A stretch of DNA of 64,000 nt from Pirellulales bacterium (lineage in GTDB: Bacteria > Planctomycetota > Planctomycetia > Pirellulales > JACPPG01): assembly GCA_035546535.1 (NCBI GenBank), contig DASZWQ010000057.1, forward strand, positions 1 to 64,000, written 5' to 3'. Both the position numbers and the translations under genes were made by a program. Below are positions 1 through 8,362 of the stretch, one piece after another. The notes beneath the pieces were generated by a model, which did no database searches, had not been told where the DNA came from, and saw only the letters and a list, made by a program, of their open reading frames with translations. The first letter of the stretch is position 1. Each line of letters opens with the position of its first letter.

Positions 1-2
1 AC

Positions 3-119
3 CACCCGACGTTGCACCTCGAACGACTACGCTTCAAACGCATGCTGGATTGGATCGTCCACCAAATCGTCGCCGTACTCCACGACGGCTCAACACCTTG
101 CGTTGAAACCGGACCTTAA
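3..119 (+). CDS. Possible 3' end of a gene running in from the left edge
   Basis: An open frame enters from the left edge and ends at TAA (117-119), giving about 38 residues of basic, amphipathic sequence (for example LERLRFKRMLDWIVHQIVAV). The other two plus-strand frames also stay open for about 100 bases, so openness alone is weak support; this frame is preferred only because its residue composition is the most protein-like. No family is recognised. It could equally be non-coding. Confidence 0.25.
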   Translation, partial: HPTLHLERLRFKRMLDWIVHQIVAVLHDGSTPCVETGP

Positions 120-236
120 CACGTGACTTGGCACTACTGAATTACAAAATATGGCCGGTCATGGGCCAGGCCGAGTCCGCGTCGGGATCGCAGCAAGCCG
201 TTGACGACAAAGATGGTTGCGACGCGGAAAGAAAAA

Positions 237-309
<73 letters not shown>

Positions 310-1173
310 GCGAGGGACCTATCAGTTTAGCCGCTTGGCGAGGTTGGGAAAAGCCGCCCGCTTCCTACGCGAAGTTCGGCAGGAAAACGACCGCTCAGCT
401 TTTGTATTGAGCTTGGCGCAAATGTCCGTGGAAGCTTGCGGTGAAGCATCGAACGCGGTGCGCGTCATTGTTCCCGACTGCTGAAGAGATCAAGCGGTTC
501 GCGAAGTAGTCGTTCACAACGCCCAGTCCCGGCGCCTGCCGCGCGGGGAATTCACATCAACATTATCGCGAGAACACTGACAGCGCAAATTGCCACCACC
601 AGCACGATCGCCGCAAGGGCGATGCGCCTCTCATATTCATTCCTCTGCAACGCCCGGCCCCTTTCTGTTCCACGTAGGGCAAAGGACCACCATAGGGATG
701 AGTCGAAAAACCCGCAACAAATACGTCGCGGGGAGCTTAAAGACACCATGACATCCAACGTCGCCATCGAAAGAACTCTCCGACGGCCCACAACATGGGG
801 GGCAAGTCGGCCAAAATGCAAGCGCCGCGACTCCGAGGTGACGGTCACCTTCAGTAGCGGCGGGTATTGAGTTCACAGCGACGTCGACGGCCGGGCCTAT
901 ACCTATCCTGAAAGCCGCTATCCTGAATCTGCTCCGATCATTCGCGAGCAGTCCGCGAAGGCATGGACCGGTTCTCGGCCTGGCACGTCGAGGTTGGGCG
1001 CTTTGCTGTGCAGATGGGGAGTCTCAATGGGAACATCGACCGGCCGCAACACACTGTCAGGATCGTGCTTGTCCGCGCCAATAGCCTAGTGGGTGGACAG
1101 GCGCTGCGGTTATCGCCTTCGCAGTTGGCCCTGGCATGTTACATCCAATCATGGCGAGTGGGGGGTAAAAGCT
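310..1173. other. Long intergenic stretch between tRNA-Lys and a PEP-CTERM gene
   Basis: About 860 bases with no convincing gene. Open frames exist on both strands at 552-876 but overlap one another and have the arginine/proline-rich look of chance translation. The one feature worth noting is a hydrophobic C-terminus in the minus frame (listed separately). No palindromic repeat of the types found elsewhere in the window was seen here. Confidence 0.5.
552..656 (-). CDS. Possible very small membrane protein
   Basis: The minus-strand frame ending at 552 finishes with a strongly hydrophobic stretch (IALAAIVLVVAICAVSVLAI) preceded by charged residues NEYERR, as in a single-span small membrane protein of about 34 residues. 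The suggested start is a TTG near 656, following a purine-rich stretch; no ATG lies close in this frame. The longer version of this frame, starting near 848, is arginine/serine-rich and unconvincing. It may be chance. Confidence 0.2.
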   Translation of the reverse strand, partial: RALQRNEYERRIALAAIVLVVAICAVSVLAIMLM

Positions 1174-1914
1174 ATGCTATGTGGCAATAGACGGGTGAGG
1201 ACGCACTTGGCAGGTCTTACCGTTTTCGGCTACGTCATGGCGTTCGTTGGCGGCGCCGCAAATGCCGGCCTGATCACGGAAAACCTGAGCGTGGTTTTCA
1301 CACACGGTGCGTCCATCAATCCCACGAACAATGCGCTCTATCTAACGGCCACCATCGCTGACACCGGGCCAAATGCCGTGCAATTAACGCTGACAAGCAA
1401 CTTGGGAAATCAGGGATACAACCTCCCGAGTTACTACGTTGGGAACTTCTGGCTCGAATACTTATCAGCTTCGAACGGCTACACGGCCTCCTCGGATTTG
1501 AACGTAAGCTACGTCAGCGGTGCTAACGCCACCGTTACCCTCCACAATGCCAGCGATCAACAAGCTGATGGCGCCAACCGATACGACATCAACTTGAGTT
1601 TCGCCACCGCGCTATTGGGCAATAACGGCACTGCGGTCTTCAACATCACTGCGAAAAACGGCGCCACTTTCTCGGCGGCGAACTTCGCACAGCCTGGAAC
1701 CCTTGGCGGGGCGAACAGCGCCGTGCCAGGTTATGTCGCCGCAGCGGCCGTGTTCGACAATCCTACCGGCGGCCAGATCAACGACAGTCAGACCTTTCTC
1801 ATTGGCGCTCCCGTGCCCGAGCCAACTTCCTTAGTCAGTTGGACCGCACTGGCTGCACTCGTCGGGCTATGTGGGGCCATACGCCATCGCAAATCGAACA
1901 AAAGATTGGGATAG
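1174..1914 (+). CDS. PEP-CTERM sorting domain protein
   Basis: A secreted protein of 246 residues. The N-terminus (residues 1 to about 32) has basic residues, then a hydrophobic stretch ending in GGAANA, a likely signal peptide. The middle is rich in Asn, Thr, Ser and Gly, as in a beta-sandwich exported protein. The C-terminus has VPEPTS, a hydrophobic segment and a basic tail (RHRKSNKR), the PEP-CTERM signal that is processed by exosortase and tied to exopolysaccharide or surface sorting. The ATG at 1174 is chosen because GTGGGGGG lies just upstream and the signal peptide begins there; the frame extends further upstream without making biological sense. It converges with a second PEP-CTERM gene downstream. 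The central domain is not recognised. Confidence 0.85.
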   Translation: MLCGNRRVRTHLAGLTVFGYVMAFVGGAANAGLITENLSVVFTHGASINPTNNALYLTATIADTGPNAVQLTLTSNLGNQGYNLPSYYVGNFWLEYLSASNGYTASSDLNVSYVSGANATVTLHNASDQQADGANRYDINLSFATALLGNNGTAVFNITAKNGATFSAANFAQPGTLGGANSAVPGYVAAAAVFDNPTGGQINDSQTFLIGAPVPEPTSLVSWTALAALVGLCGAIRHRKSNKRLG

Positions 1915-2030
1915 CCCCTTACGCAGTAGAGCGTAACAGCATGGTTTTGCTGGAACTGATATCATCTAAGCTTCTCAGACGCTTGCGGAACTGCTCGATG
2001 TTCCCGGCCTAGCGCAGAGAGACTTGCGGG

Positions 2031-2681
2031 TTATCGCCACTTTCGCCGGCGCATCTTAAGCAACGCCACACCGCCAATCGCGGCCAGCGCCAAGGTCGGC
2101 GGCTCAGGCACCGACACAAACGTGCGAAACCCGGCGTCCTGCGCCGCAGACCATCCCCACTGATTGAACGACGACGAAGCCCAACTCATACCACCGGGAT
2201 ATTGCGGAGCCGGCGGCGTGGCGGCTGAGTCCGACGTGGTCCACAGGTACCAGTCCGGATAGTTGCCTGTCTGCGAGCTGAGCACGATCGCCAATTGTTC
2301 TCCGGCGAAGACGTGGAAGGCTTGCGCGCCGAGGTCCTTACCGGTAAACGTCGTCGTATACAGCGTGGTCGGCAGGGAGGCCGCATCGAGCGAGTAGCTC
2401 GCGAGAACACCCAGGGAGGGCGCACCGTTGAAGGTGCCATGAATTTCCACGACGAGCGGTTTGTTCGTGGTCGGTGTCCGCGACACGGTAACTTCGACGC
2501 GATCCAGGATGCCCGTCTGACCGACCGTGAAGGTCTGTGCCAAACTTTGGCCCGAATAAAATGCCGCACCGAAACGATATTGCGGCGGCTCCCACACCTG
2601 GTCAACGACGCCGGCGCCCGCATATGTGTGCGTCGACAAGAAAACCGCGATCGTGATCGCGAACGTAACTAGTCTGCCCAT
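2031..2681 (-). CDS. PEP-CTERM sorting domain protein
   Basis: A 216-residue exported protein. Residues 1 to about 23 form a signal peptide (hydrophobic, ending TYAGAG). The body resembles the beta-sandwich choice-of-anchor type proteins (residues about 30-185, with TFTVGQTGILDRVEVTVSR and FHVFAGEQLAIVLSS). The tail is SVPEPPTLALAAIGGVALLKMRRRKWR-like: PEP motif, hydrophobic span and basic end. A GGGAG ribosome site lies about 10 bases before the ATG. It is convergent with the PEP-CTERM gene at 1174-1914, but the two middle domains do not look alike. The target is probably the cell envelope or extracellular matrix, by analogy with exosortase substrates; no exosortase gene is in this window. 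Confidence 0.85.
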   Translation of the reverse strand: MGRLVTFAITIAVFLSTHTYAGAGVVDQVWEPPQYRFGAAFYSGQSLAQTFTVGQTGILDRVEVTVSRTPTTNKPLVVEIHGTFNGAPSLGVLASYSLDAASLPTTLYTTTFTGKDLGAQAFHVFAGEQLAIVLSSQTGNYPDWYLWTTSDSAATPPAPQYPGGMSWASSSFNQWGWSAAQDAGFRTFVSVPEPPTLALAAIGGVALLKMRRRKWR

Positions 2682-2942
2682 CTTAGTTACTCCCGAGGCT
2701 GGAGGTGCTCCTGGTTCGTGAAGGTCACTCCTGTGAAAAAACGCGGCTGCTCCAACGGCAGCACGCTAATCCGCTACTCACTCAGCACGAAAGCTAGTGT
2801 TCGTCCGGAATGTGCATCGGATATCCCATGCAGGCTCGAGCGTCCTTGTAGCCTACGACGCCTGCAACATTCCCAGCAGCAGGCTCGGCCGTGACGTCAG
2901 GTGGCACGGCCGCGGACGATCGAGCGCAAGACGCGCGCGCCA

Positions 2943-3440
2943 TTACTTCGGCACGATGAAGCTCATGTGCATGGCCGAGTGGTTCAGCATCAGCTTGTCC
3001 CATTCGGCGGGCGTGAGCTTGCCGAAGAATCCGTGCGGATGACGTTGCGGCTCGCTCTTCCAGCGGCGCACCGCGGTACGCAGCGCCTCGATCCCCTCCG
3101 CATCGCCGGTGGTATCGGGAATGAGCGCCGCCGCGAATTTTGGCGGCAGCTTGAACCCGGGTCGCATCGGTCCCTTGATCACCTTCTTCTTGAAGAGCAG
3201 CTGCGCCGCTAGCCGCATCGGCAAGGCGACACGGCCGGGAAAGCCGTCAAGCGCGGTCGACATGGCGTTTGCCAGATGCTTGGCCACTTGCCCCAGCGAC
3301 CAGTTGCCCAACTGGCGATAGCCATTGGCGGCAAAGCGCTCGCACTCGGCCAGCACTTCGTCGTGCGATTGATACTGAACTCTGCGGCGGCCGTGAACGT
3401 GCGCCGTATCGACCGGACTCGGAGCTGTGGTCGTAGCCAT
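2943..3440 (-). CDS. DUF1569 family protein (DinB-like four-helix fold)
   Basis: A 165-residue soluble protein. The central part (LAECERFAANGYRQLGNWSLGQVAKHLANAM) and the C-terminal part (HPHGFFGKLTPAEWDKLMLNHSAMHMSFI) match the DUF1569 pattern seen widely in Planctomycetes. The conserved His residues (KHLANA, LNHSAMHMSF) resemble the metal site of the DinB/YfiT superfamily. GGGAGG lies about 10 bases before the ATG. It stands alone between a PEP-CTERM gene and a peptidase gene. Its biochemical role is unknown; members are suspected metal-dependent transferases of the bacillithiol/mycothiol type, which is inference only. Confidence 0.75.
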   Translation of the reverse strand: MATTTAPSPVDTAHVHGRRRVQYQSHDEVLAECERFAANGYRQLGNWSLGQVAKHLANAMSTALDGFPGRVALPMRLAAQLLFKKKVIKGPMRPGFKLPPKFAAALIPDTTGDAEGIEALRTAVRRWKSEPQRHPHGFFGKLTPAEWDKLMLNHSAMHMSFIVPK

Positions 3441-3658
3441 ACGAAAGACCTCCCATAAGCCCGAACTGGAAGCGAGACACCGGCCGCCACGCCGAAATGG
3501 TCGTTCCGGATTATACCCGTCGCGCGACGCAAGGAAACCAGCGGAGCGCAGCGGCGGAAGGGGTTTCTGTAGCGAGGTCGGGACCGTAGGGTGCGCTCTC
3601 GCGCACCAGGAGCCCGCTCACAAGAGAATTGCATGACCTCGACTGCAAGGCGCAAAGG

Positions 3659-5746
3659 CTATTTCCCGCCCGGCGCCACGTACTGCTTCAGCCAATCAAA
3701 GATCTGCTCGTGCCAGTACAGGCTGTTGGCCGGTTTCAGGACCCAATGCCCTTCGTCGGGGAAGTTGATCATCTTCGACGGCACGCCCAGCCGCTGCAGC
3801 GTGGTGAACAGTTGGTGCCCTTCGCTGATCGGCACGCGGAAGTCGAGATCGTTGTGAATGATGAGCATGGGGGTCTTGAAATTCTGCGCGAAGCGATGCG
3901 GCGAGAACTTTTCGTACGACTCGCGGTTCTTCCACGGCGCGCCGCCATGTTCGAATTCGTCGAACCATAGTTCGTCGGTCGTGGCGTACATGGCGTCGAA
4001 ATTGTAGACGCCGCAATGGGTGATCAGCGTCTTGAACTTATCGGTATGCCCCTCGAACCAGTTCATCATATAGCCGCCGAACGAGGCGCCGGCCGCGGCC
4101 ATGCGCGCGGTATCGATATAAGGCTGCTTCTCCATGTAAGCCACGCCCGCCATCAGGTCGTCAAAACACTTGCCGCCCCAGTCTCCGCTGATCTCGTTGG
4201 TGTATTGCTGGCCAAAGCCGGTGCTGCCGCGTGGATTCGGCAATGCGATCACGTAACCCTGCGCGGCCCACACTTCGGGGTTCCAACGAAAGCTCCAGGC
4301 GTCTTCCCAGGCGCCCTGCGGACCGCCGTGTACGAGATACACCAGCGGCCATTTCTTGCCCGGATCGAATCCGGGCGGCTTCAAGATCCACATCTGCATC
4401 GGCGTCCCGCCCGCGCCTTTGACCTCCACGCTCTCCGGCTTGGGCAGGTCGAGCTGCGCGAGCAACTCGGTGTTGGCCTGGCTGATGTTCTTCGCCTGCT
4501 TATTGGCATCGACCGCCAGAATCTCGGGCGGCGTGCGCATCGACGCGCCGGTGCAGGCCATCATTTTGCCGTCACTCGAGCGGCTCAGCGCGCCGTACGT
4601 CCGACCATCGAGGAATGGCGTGACCCGCCCCTCGGCCGCCGAAACGCGCGAAATCGTCGTCATGCCGCGCTGATCGGCCAGAAAGAACAGGCTCGCACCA
4701 TCGGCCGCCCACAGGAATTGATCGACCGACGAATCAAAATCTTTCGTCAACACGCGCGGCTGCGCGCCGGCGCCCTGCGCAGGCATCACGCTCAACTCCC
4801 ACTGATCCGCTTCGAAGCCCGGCACTTTCTGCGCGCGGTAGGCCAATTGCTTGCCGTCGGGCGAGTAGCGCGGATAGCTGTCGGCGGCCGGGTTCGCGGC
4901 GGTGAGATTCTCGGCCTTGCCGCCACCGACCGGCACGCGCCAGATGTCGTAGTTGGTGCTCCACGCCTCGTCGCGCTCGGGCGGAGCCGTGTAGACCAAC
5001 GACTTGCTATCCGGGCTGAACGTGAAATCATCCCCGACGGAAAACGTCGTCGACGTCGGGTACGCGTCGCGATCGCCCGGCGTCATGTCGCGCGGCTCGC
5101 CGCCGGCGGCCGGCATCACGAACAGGTGCTGCCGCTTGTCCTCGACCCACGAGTCCCAGTGCCGATAGAACAGCCGCGTGAACGTCCGCGCCTTGACGGG
5201 GCTTTTGGCGATCTCCTCAGCCTTCTTCTTGTTCGCCGCGTTGCTCTCGGCGTACGGCTTGTCGGAGAACTCGGGATAAACGGCCGATACGAAGGCGATC
5301 AGCTTGCCATCAGGCGAAAAGATGCCGGTCGAAGCCTCGGTCGCGATCGTGGTCAACTGCCGCGCTTCGCCGCCCGCCAGGTCGATGATCCACAATTGGT
5401 TGTCGCCCGAGCGGTTCGATTCAAACAGAATGCTTTTGCCATCAGGGCTGAAGCGCGGATGGCGGTCTTTCTTGGTCGTGGTCGTCAGTTGCCGCGGCGC
5501 GCCGCCGGCCGTTGGGGCGAGCCAGATCGTCGACGAGCTCGAATTCGCCTCCAAGTCCACTGCGCCCACGACGTACGCCACTTGCTTGCCATCAGGGCTG
5601 ATCTGCGGATCCGAGAGCCGCTTGAACTGAAACAAATCGCGGACGGTCATGGGCCGCGTCTTGGTCTCGGCAGCGGTCGCGTACCCGGCCTCGACGACGG
5701 CCAGAAGAATCAACAGCAATCCGAGCGGCCTGCGAGAGTTGTGCAT
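3659..5746 (-). CDS. S9 family peptidase (prolyl oligopeptidase / acylaminoacyl-peptidase type)
   Basis: A secreted serine peptidase of 695 residues that probably releases short peptides or acylated residues in the periplasm. Residues 1 to about 27 are a signal peptide (LGLLLILLAVVEAGYATAAE). Residues about 35-420 carry repeated propeller blades with phrases such as ISPDGKQVAYV, FSPDGKSILF and YSPDGKQLAY. The C-terminal alpha/beta hydrolase domain has the nucleophile in GASFGGYMM (Ser about 555), Asp in NDLDFRVP (about 633-635) and His in PDEGHW (about 667). The frame is open for another 106 codons upstream, but AGGAA lies 8-12 bases before the ATG at 5746 and the signal peptide starts there. 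It follows, in the same direction, a small gene with a propeller-like fragment; a repeat element separates them. Confidence 0.92.
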   Translation of the reverse strand: MHNSRRPLGLLLILLAVVEAGYATAAETKTRPMTVRDLFQFKRLSDPQISPDGKQVAYVVGAVDLEANSSSSTIWLAPTAGGAPRQLTTTTKKDRHPRFSPDGKSILFESNRSGDNQLWIIDLAGGEARQLTTIATEASTGIFSPDGKLIAFVSAVYPEFSDKPYAESNAANKKKAEEIAKSPVKARTFTRLFYRHWDSWVEDKRQHLFVMPAAGGEPRDMTPGDRDAYPTSTTFSVGDDFTFSPDSKSLVYTAPPERDEAWSTNYDIWRVPVGGGKAENLTAANPAADSYPRYSPDGKQLAYRAQKVPGFEADQWELSVMPAQGAGAQPRVLTKDFDSSVDQFLWAADGASLFFLADQRGMTTISRVSAAEGRVTPFLDGRTYGALSRSSDGKMMACTGASMRTPPEILAVDANKQAKNISQANTELLAQLDLPKPESVEVKGAGGTPMQMWILKPPGFDPGKKWPLVYLVHGGPQGAWEDAWSFRWNPEVWAAQGYVIALPNPRGSTGFGQQYTNEISGDWGGKCFDDLMAGVAYMEKQPYIDTARMAAAGASFGGYMMNWFEGHTDKFKTLITHCGVYNFDAMYATTDELWFDEFEHGGAPWKNRESYEKFSPHRFAQNFKTPMLIIHNDLDFRVPISEGHQLFTTLQRLGVPSKMINFPDEGHWVLKPANSLYWHEQIFDWLKQYVAPGGK

Positions 5747-6138
5747 CGTGTTGTATTCCTGAAGCGAGAATAAGCGGCGTGCAACCGTCGAACGCGCGAT
5801 CGACCGGCGGTGTGAGGCGCCCGGGCACCGCACCGCCTGCCCGTACGTTATACGCAAGCAGCCGCGAGTTGCCAGTTCGCGCTGTCGCCGACAGTGGGGT
5901 GATTTAGCGTGTGATGCATGGACACATAAAAACGTCCCCTCTCCCTTCGCGAGAGGGTTAGGGTGAGGGCATTTAAGGCCGAAGCCGATTGCCGATCCCC
6001 TCACTCCGGCCCTCTCCCGAAGGGAGAGGGGACTCGCGGCACGCGGGTGAAAGCCTGCACACACTAATTACCCACTATCCCGCCATGCGGCCCGCACGCC
6101 TCGCGATGTCGCGGGCGTCGGCCCGTCGGCAATGTAAG
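5747..6138. other. Intergenic spacer containing an inverted-repeat element
   Basis: The 390 bases between the small propeller-like gene and the S9 peptidase gene. They contain the CCCTCTCCC-type palindromic pair at 5934-6034 (listed separately) and otherwise no gene-like frame. The spacer may hold the peptidase promoter, but no clear -35/-10 pair was identified. Confidence 0.5.
5934..6034. repeat. Inverted repeat element, GTCCCCTCTCCC type
   Basis: The left part reads CCCCTCTCCCTTCGCGAGAG followed by GGTTAGGGTGAGGG. The right part, about 25 bases on, reads CCCCTCACTCCGGCCCTCTC followed by CCGAAGGGAGAGGGG. Each part is itself a hairpin, and the two parts are complementary to each other, so the whole can fold as one long hairpin. 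A related CTCTCCCCTGAGGGGAGAG unit recurs at 8066-8077 and 10480-10500. Confidence 0.8.
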
Positions 6139-6414
6139 CTACCGCGACCAGGCCGGCATGAAACAGTGCTTGTCGGCGGGGCTGATGGCGCGCGCGGTGC
6201 CTCCCTCGACGGGCACGACAAAGATGCGAGAGATGTCATCCCGCTCGACGGCGTAGGCCAACCCTGAGAAGGAGCTGCGCGCGTCGGTCACCTGGCAATA
6301 GAGTTTGCCCGTTGGTGCAGACGGTTCCTCGGCGGCGACGGCCGTGCTCGTGCGGGCAGCGAGTGCGAGTATCACGGCCGCGACGAAAAAGCGTAGAGCG
6401 GTTCTCGGCGCCAT
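6139..6414 (-). CDS. Small secreted protein with a propeller-like C-terminus
   Basis: A 91-residue protein. The ATG at 6414 is chosen because CGGAGGGAG lies 8-15 bases upstream; the frame also extends 12 codons further. Residues 1 to about 28 are a signal peptide ending STAVAAEE. The C-terminal 45 residues (ISRIFVVPVEGGTARAIS, then HCFMPAWS) read like a single blade of a TolB/PD40-type propeller, the same type of repeat found many times in the S9 peptidase next door. It may be a stand-alone blade protein or a relic of a larger propeller gene. Function unknown. Confidence 0.65.
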   Translation of the reverse strand: MAPRTALRFFVAAVILALAARTSTAVAAEEPSAPTGKLYCQVTDARSSFSGLAYAVERDDISRIFVVPVEGGTARAISPADKHCFMPAWSR

Positions 6415-6553
6415 GCTGGGCTCCCTCCGTGCGATGGGCTCGTCCGCCATGGCCCGATACAGGTCGGCCGATGAGCGTGCTACCGAGGATCGTACGAAAG
6501 GAGGTCGTGAACAGGCAAGGCGAGTTCAGGCTCGCACAGCGGCGCCCCAGAAA

Positions 6554-6595
6554 TAAAAACGCGGCGCTCGACCTGAGGGGGCGAGCGCCGCGTTT
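6554..6595 (-). terminator. Intrinsic terminator downstream of csrA
   Basis: A near-perfect hairpin with 15-base arms (AAAACGCGGCGCTCG / CGAGCGCCGCGTTTT) and a short loop. On the minus strand the 3' arm is followed by TTTTTATTT, placing it as the terminator of the csrA transcript, about 105 bases after the csrA stop. The arms begin and end with A/T runs, so it could work in both directions. Confidence 0.85.
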
Positions 6596-6701
6596 TGGGC
6601 GCGAAAATGACTATGTTATCGCCGGGCATTGGCGGCCGAGCCGCCGAGGGGACACCCAGCATCAGCTGGCAGCCGACCGATCAGCCGGCGCCGTTATGGG
6701 C

Positions 6702-6947
6702 CTAGCGGGTCGGCGAGTCGGGGGATTTATTCGGCTTGCCGATGCCGCGCGTGTCTTTGGGGTCGAGCTGGCTGGCGCGAAGGTTCTCGCGCTGGATCGC
6801 CTCGTACACCTCTTGCCGGTGGACGGGGATCTCGGTGGGGGCGCTGATGCCCAAACGCACTTTATCGCCGCGTATATCGACGACGGTGATGACAATGTTA
6901 TCACCGATCATGATGCTTTCGTCGCGTTGTCTCGACAGGACTAGCAC
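6702..6947 (-). CDS. csrA: Carbon storage regulator CsrA
   Basis: An 81-residue RNA-binding translational regulator. It binds GGA motifs in mRNA leaders as a domain-swapped dimer and blocks or alters translation. The N-terminus begins (M)LVLSRQRDESIMIGDNIVI and continues VRLGISAP, then IPVHRQEVYEAI, matching the family along its full length; a hydrophilic tail of about 20 residues follows. The start is a GTG at 6947, because family members begin MLVLSR and AAGGAG lies about 8 bases upstream. The upstream extension of the frame is not protein-like. fliW lies 301 bases upstream on the same strand, the usual pairing in flagellated bacteria, where FliW sequesters CsrA. Confidence 0.97.
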   Translation of the reverse strand: MLVLSRQRDESIMIGDNIVITVVDIRGDKVRLGISAPTEIPVHRQEVYEAIQRENLRASQLDPKDTRGIGKPNKSPDSPTR

Positions 6948-7248
6948 CTGTGGCTCCTTCCTTTGTTGCGACCTTCGGTGGGGGCGGTGGTGGCAGCCCG
7001 CCCTCCGCGATGTCGTTCCCGGCAAAGGTCCGTATTGTTATTCCCTGCGCCTAACGGACGTCCAGTGAGACGCGGCGAAATCGGGGGGACTTCGTCGCTT
7101 CACCGCGCGTCTTGTCAGTTGCCCGTTGTGCGTCTGGCGCCTCGTCGTCTCGCGATTGCTTGTCGGGCAGGCCTGGCATGCCCGAGCGCGCGGCTCGACA
7201 TGATCCAGCCGGGTGTCGGAATCGCGATCCGGACGAAACTCGGTTTTC
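6948..7248. other. Spacer between fliW and csrA
   Basis: About 300 bases with no gene. The spacing is long for a co-transcribed pair, so csrA may have its own promoter here. A short palindrome GGGCAGGCCTGGCATGCCC lies near 7169-7187. No U-rich terminator follows fliW, so read-through remains possible. Confidence 0.4.
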
Positions 7249-7683
7249 TTAGGCGGTCTTTCGCAATGCGGTCGTCGTCAGCTCGTATTGCAAAGGCATC
7301 TCGCCGTTGGCGATCACTTGCCGTCCCAGGCGCTTCTCCAGGTTCATCAGGATCGGCGCTTTCAGGTTCAGCGTGATGCCGCGTTCGTTCTTGGACATGA
7401 TCGACAGCACTTGGGCGTCTTCCGGCCGCGCCAATTCGAGTGAAGCAAGTTCACGTCGAAACACGCGCAGCTGATAGTCGGGCACGAAGCGCCGCGGGCT
7501 GACCACGGCCAGCGCAACGCTGGGGCGCGTCGTGCTTTGCAACCAGCCAATCGCTTCGTTCTGAGCGTCGGCCAAGAGCACCCAGGAGTGACAATCGTCC
7601 AGCCCGAGCATCCCTTCCGGAAAACGGATCAGATCCTCGGCCGGCACCTCAACGTTGGCAAAACGAGTCGTACGGACTAGCAT
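7249..7683 (-). CDS. fliW: Flagellar assembly factor FliW
   Basis: A 144-residue protein of the FliW family, which binds flagellin and CsrA and so couples filament assembly to CsrA-dependent repression. Recognised by the N-terminal pattern RFANVEVPAEDLIRFPEGMLG and the central VVSPRRFVPDYQLRV, followed by an ILNL-type strand near LNLKAPILMN. The ATG at 7683 has GGAGG about 9 bases upstream; the frame runs further upstream but without family similarity. It precedes csrA on the same strand. No flagellin, hook or motor gene lies in the window, so the pair stands apart from any flagellar cluster here. Confidence 0.95.
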   Translation of the reverse strand: MLVRTTRFANVEVPAEDLIRFPEGMLGLDDCHSWVLLADAQNEAIGWLQSTTRPSVALAVVSPRRFVPDYQLRVFRRELASLELARPEDAQVLSIMSKNERGITLNLKAPILMNLEKRLGRQVIANGEMPLQYELTTTALRKTA

Positions 7684-8362
7684 CGCACACCCTCCGTGGA
7701 AATCGTGCATCCAGCTTCCTCTCACTCGCGAGAGAAAACGCACATAGGCATGATCGGCCGCACTCGTTCTGAGTGAATAGGAAAAGTGGCGGCGGCTGTT
7801 CAGATGATTGGATTTGGGGAACCTTGGCGGACGCGCATAGCGAGTATGCCGAGCATGCGGCGCCGCGCCGTTAGAATCGTCAGGGTCGAAGAGCACCTCC
7901 CTCCCTTTGCAGCCGCATCAAACGGTTTTCACAAAACGCAAAAACCTCCCTCCCTTTCAGGGAGGGACCGAGGGAGGGTCAACGCGTTCAAAACATCAAC
8001 GCGTGGGCATGAGGCAACGCATCACCCCTCACCCACACGTCACCCCTCACGCGGACCTCTCCCCTGAGGGGAGAGGAGTCAGGCGGAACGACCATCGAAC
8101 GAGGGGCAACGCATCAAACCACTGCAGGCGCAGTCGACGAAATGATGATCGCACCTGGCGAAACTTTCGTCGGCGATCCGCTCGGTGTCGCGCGATTCCG
8201 ATGCCGTTTGCGATGCTAAGCTCTTCGCAAGCCCTAAGTTCCGTTCGGTATCCGCATTCGTTACGTGCGCGGCATGACGCTTGCTTGGAATAACGCGACC
8301 TTTGACGTTCCGGATCAACGTCGAGCCAGATATCCCCCGCGCGTACGAGCAAGGAAGACCGA
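7684..8362. other. Intergenic region upstream of fliW and of the DUF1559 gene
   Basis: A divergent spacer of about 680 bases. It contains a composite inverted-repeat element at 7936-8080 and no convincing gene; overlapping frames on both strands are short and rich in Arg, Ser and Pro. Promoters for fliW (minus) and the DUF1559 gene (plus) should lie here, but no clear consensus was seen. Confidence 0.5.
7936..8080. repeat. Composite inverted-repeat element, copy 1
   Basis: It starts with AAAACCTCCCTCCCTTTCAG and GGAGGGACCGAGGGAGGGTC (a hairpin), continues through a spacer with CAACGCG words, and ends with CACCCCTCACGCGGACCTCT and CCCCTGAGGGGAGAGGAGTC (a second hairpin). The same order of parts with diverged spacer is found at 10381-10510, so it behaves as one mobile or copied unit of about 135-145 bases. 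No coding capacity. Confidence 0.85.

Noticed and set aside
622-870. 82-codon plus-strand frame near the left edge
   Set aside because: Overlaps an opposite frame of equal length, basic and without hydrophobic core or ribosome site; likely chance.
2295-2672. 125-codon plus-strand frame opposite the second PEP-CTERM gene
   Set aside because: Antisense to a gene with signal peptide and PEP-CTERM tail; no protein-like pattern.
4016-5773. 585-codon plus-strand open frame opposite the S9 peptidase gene
   Set aside because: It is the antisense shadow of a convincing peptidase with complete catalytic motifs; its residues are Arg/Gly/Ala-rich with no domain pattern.
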